Origin: Verrucomicrobia bacterium GWC2_42_7
GTDB taxonomy: Bacteria; Verrucomicrobiota; Verrucomicrobiia; Opitutales; GWC2-42-7-A
Length of the DNA stretch: 6,832 bases
Assembly (NCBI GenBank): GCA_001831055.1
Contig: MIDO01000024.1
Span: 11,841 to 18,672 of the forward strand
Direction of reading: 5' to 3'
Below the pieces are notes generated by a model. The model was not told the origin of the DNA. It made no database searches and saw only the letters and a program-made list of their open reading frames with translations. A program made the translations under genes and the position numbers. Below are positions 5,105-6,832 of the stretch, one piece after another; the stretch's first letter is position 1; every line of letters begins with the position of its first letter.

Positions 5105-5401
5105 TTAGTGGATGTTTTGTACACTGCTTTTTGCAGCGTCCCCAACGGAACGTACTACGCTAGATAGCATGCTAGAAGAAGCAGCCCACCCTTGAGTCGC
5201 CACCTGAACAGCAAGAATATCGGCTTGGTTGAGATCAGAAGGGGCTTTGTTTTGTAAGTTTGCGATGGACTCCTTAATGCCCTTTTCACCTGAACTAAGA
5301 AGACCTCCAATACCTTCTTCTGAAGATATAGAAGCCATCGATGTCGCCCAATTACTGGTGCTGTTACTTATAATAGAATTTATGCTATCTGTATTAGCCA
5401 T
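5105..5401 (-). CDS. sctF: T3SS needle filament subunit SctF (CdsF/YscF family), 98 aa
   Basis: SctF polymerises into the hollow extracellular needle through which effectors pass. It is secreted by the T3SS itself, and the sequence has no Sec signal peptide. The family shape is two helices joined by a Pro-containing turn, with a conserved C-terminal helix. Here the turn is P54-S-D-L, the second helix runs from about 58 to 97, and its end (VVRSVGDAAKSSVQNI) matches the VxKxxxDxxxxxxQN pattern of needle subunits. At 98 aa it is somewhat longer than the usual 80-85, with the extra length in a Ser/Asn-rich N-terminus. Trp17 and Trp72 are notable in such a small protein. Placement between the SctE-like and SctG-like chaperone genes supports the call. 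No convincing Shine-Dalgarno precedes the ATG, so expression may rely on coupling to sctE, which stops 5 nt upstream. Confidence 0.82.
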   Translation of the reverse strand: MANTDSINSIISNSTSNWATSMASISSEEGIGGLLSSGEKGIKESIANLQNKAPSDLNQADILAVQVATQGWAASSSMLSSVVRSVGDAAKSSVQNIH

Positions 5402-5406
5402 ATATG

Positions 5407-5634
5407 TTATGAGTTAAAAGTTTTTATACATTCTTCAGCCTGCAAGAGCGCGTGCTTCAGTTTTTTGAGGGCTTCGAATTCAGCAGAAGACAAGCCACTC
5501 TCCATTTTCTGTTGGAGCCAAACTTTGTATGAATCCAACTGATTCACGACATCACGTCTATAATCTCCTGACTTATCCTCAAGGAGACGTTGTTCCATTT
5601 CGATCATGGTAATCCTATTATTTTTATCATTCAT
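5407..5634 (-). CDS. sctE: T3SS needle co-chaperone SctE (CdsE/YscE-like), 75 aa
   Basis: SctE-type proteins are small all-helical partners that bind the needle subunit in the cytoplasm together with SctG and keep it from polymerising early. This 75-aa protein is predicted helical throughout. A first helix (about 9-44, charged, with one Trp) and a second (about 49-72, SAEFEALKKLKHALLQAEE) are separated by a GLSS turn, which is the hairpin architecture of YscE/CdsE. Assignment rests on length, this helical pattern and position between sctD and the needle gene, the same place as cdsE in Chlamydia. The ATG at 5634 overlaps the sctD stop (TAATG). A second start at Met10 (5607-5605) has an AGGA five bases upstream and would give a 66-aa protein; either is possible. 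The next gene begins 5 nt after the stop. Confidence 0.72.
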   Translation of the reverse strand: MNDKNNRITMIEMEQRLLEDKSGDYRRDVVNQLDSYKVWLQQKMESGLSSAEFEALKKLKHALLQAEECIKTFNS

Positions 5635-6832
5635 TATAAATCTTCCATCCTGATAGTTAGCTTTTCGTTGTTCTTTTCTAGCGAGATTCCTTCCGGCTCG
5701 ATTTTTATTATTTTATAACCACTCGGAAGGGTTGATCCCTCAAGAAATTTTGTGCCACCCCTGGATACAATCCAACTAGTGCCATCATTTCCTAGCGTTA
5801 CGCTTTCTGTCTCAACTCCAAAAAAATTCTTCTTTAATTTTTGAGAAGAGGCGATGTTCACTTGTGTTTTGATTGGGAAAAGAGAAGAAAAGGTCGTGCG
5901 GATTTCTTTTTGGGCAGAAATCCAATTCGAACTAATACTTTTATCAATAGAGCCCTTTAAATAAAGCCCTTCAGCGAGAGGATATATTTGGATGTACGGG
6001 ACAATGTTATACTTATTTAAGATAACTTGTACTAAATTCTTGATCTTTTCAGGAGTAAGCACGGCTTCTTCAATTTCTTTAAGTCCTGCTACTTCCCCCA
6101 AAAGGCGTTCTTTGATCTTTGGAAGGGCATTTTCGTCAAAGATGTACCCGGAGAGCTTAATGGAACTAGGATTAGCAGAGGGCTCTGCTTTCAAGCTGCT
6201 TTTGAGAAAATTAAGCGTATCTTGGGCACTTTCAACGATTGCCTCCTGTGCCCATACTTTCATTTTCACTTCTCGGGCCCCCAAATCCTGGGTAAGCGTT
6301 TTTAAAAGTGTTTTTTTCTCACGCGTTAACACATAGCCCGTGAAGAAGATATAACCGTTTTCTTTTTCAATTGTTACCTTTTCTGGAGGGACTAATTGGC
6401 TTTTTATAACTTCATTAAGAGCTGATATCAGCTTCTCTTCTCTGACTTCAGGCGGATCATCAGGTGTGACTAAGGGACGTGGAAATAAAAACCTAAGTGA
6501 AAGAAAAGCAACAACTAAGATAAGGAATGTAAAAAATAAAAACGATAGAAGTGTTTTTTTTCCAGACAAAGACCCTTTAGTCGGTTGCAAAGGTCTGGTT
6601 AGCTTCTCTTCTGACTCACTTTGCGATGACAAAGCGGCAGTATCTCCAGGAAGAGAAGGGGAGTCAGGTTGGATAGCAGGTGCAGATTGTACGGAAATCT
6701 CTGGCCAGGTTTGATTATCCGGCCCAATTGTTAAGTATGTGGACCCCAAAAGAATAAATTGAAAAGGAGCCACTTCCGATTCCCCTGCATCAAGAAGCTT
6801 GCCATTTAGATAAGTTTTATGGTTATCCAAAG
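5634..6832 (-). CDS. sctD: T3SS inner-membrane ring protein SctD (CdsD/YscD family), 5'-partial
   Basis: SctD forms the outer of the two inner-membrane rings of the injectisome basal body. About 398 codons are visible. The first residues (about 1-37, with an NGK turn and a hydrophobic LLGSTYLTIG strand) look like the tail of a forkhead-associated (FHA) domain. They are followed by a Pro/Ser-rich linker (38-90) and one transmembrane helix (about 93-117). The periplasmic part has three successive alpha/beta ring-building or BON-like modules (about 130-195, 200-260, 262-328) and a beta-rich C-terminal domain (about 340-398; pattern WIVSRGGTKFLEG then LPSGYKIIKIEPEGI), typical of SctD. The codon at the apparent start (6830-6828) is TTG, the frame stays open to the window edge, and the FHA domain is cut. 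The gene therefore continues upstream, and the true start is not seen. Chlamydial CdsD is unusually long with extra FHA sequence, consistent with this. The stop overlaps the next ATG by one base (TAATG), suggesting translational coupling. Confidence 0.88.
   Translation of the reverse strand, partial: LDNHKTYLNGKLLDAGESEVAPFQFILLGSTYLTIGPDNQTWPEISVQSAPAIQPDSPSLPGDTAALSSQSESEEKLTRPLQPTKGSLSGKKTLLSFLFFTFLILVVAFLSLRFLFPRPLVTPDDPPEVREEKLISALNEVIKSQLVPPEKVTIEKENGYIFFTGYVLTREKKTLLKTLTQDLGAREVKMKVWAQEAIVESAQDTLNFLKSSLKAEPSANPSSIKLSGYIFDENALPKIKERLLGEVAGLKEIEEAVLTPEKIKNLVQVILNKYNIVPYIQIYPLAEGLYLKGSIDKSISSNWISAQKEIRTTFSSLFPIKTQVNIASSQKLKKNFFGVETESVTLGNDGTSWIVSRGGTKFLEGSTLPSGYKIIKIEPEGISLEKNNEKLTIRMEDL

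Noticed and set aside
5992..6336. 114-aa plus-strand frame opposite sctD
   Set aside because: It lies entirely antisense to a clear SctD coding region, has low-complexity Ser-rich composition and has no supporting ribosome-binding site.
6828..6830. Apparent start codon of the SctD gene at the window edge
   Set aside because: The codon is TTG, the frame is open to the last base, and the first residues look like the end of an FHA domain. This is an internal leucine of a longer gene.
1..6832. CRISPR arrays, tRNA or rRNA genes, insertion sequences
   Set aside because: No regularly spaced repeats, cloverleaf-like segments, transposase frames or terminal inverted repeats were seen on either strand.

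Overview
The window reads as part of a chromosome from a member of the Chlamydiota, probably an environmental (Parachlamydia-, Waddlia- or Simkania-like) lineage. The main reason is an sctD-sctE-sctF-sctG gene series, which in Chlamydia is the contiguous cdsD-E-F-G block of the type III secretion system (T3SS). The short co-chaperone, needle and TPR-chaperone genes occur in the same order here. Weak or absent Shine-Dalgarno sites, moderate AT content and a cysteine-rich outer-membrane protein fit this. The phylum assignment is inference from gene order and protein character; I could not run a search. Every gene I can support is on the minus strand, so transcription runs from position 6832 toward 1.

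Region 1 (6832 to about 3538) is a T3SS operon segment. It holds the C-terminal part of SctD (inner-membrane ring; its 5' end lies outside the window), SctE (needle co-chaperone), SctF (needle subunit), SctG (TPR needle chaperone), a 101-aa protein resembling the N-terminal half of an inner-rod protein, and SctI (inner rod). SctD to SctG are packed with a 1-nt overlap and gaps of 5 and 19 nt. The last two genes are set apart by spacers of 193 and 100 nt rich in inverted repeats. A perfect 17-bp stem followed by a T-rich tract ends the operon after sctI. The sctN-O-P-Q genes that follow this block in Chlamydia are not present here.

Region 2 (about 3500 to 35) is a separate run of three genes for exported proteins, each with a Sec-type signal peptide: an outer-membrane beta-barrel with eight cysteines, a 523-aa coiled-coil protein, and a trypsin-fold (S1) serine protease with an intact His-Asp-Ser triad and a C-terminal coiled coil. 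They are separated by only 46 and 24 nt and may form one transcription unit. None of the three can be given a specific biological role from the sequence.

Together, region 1 supplies the needle, its two chaperones, the inner rod and the basal ring that anchors them, while region 2 looks like a cell-surface or periplasmic accessory locus. The least explained parts are the tandem, C-terminally truncated SctI-like gene and the structured spacer upstream of it (4473-4665). That spacer contains a 36-bp near-perfect palindrome that coincides with a 23-codon reading frame carrying the best Shine-Dalgarno sequence in the window.
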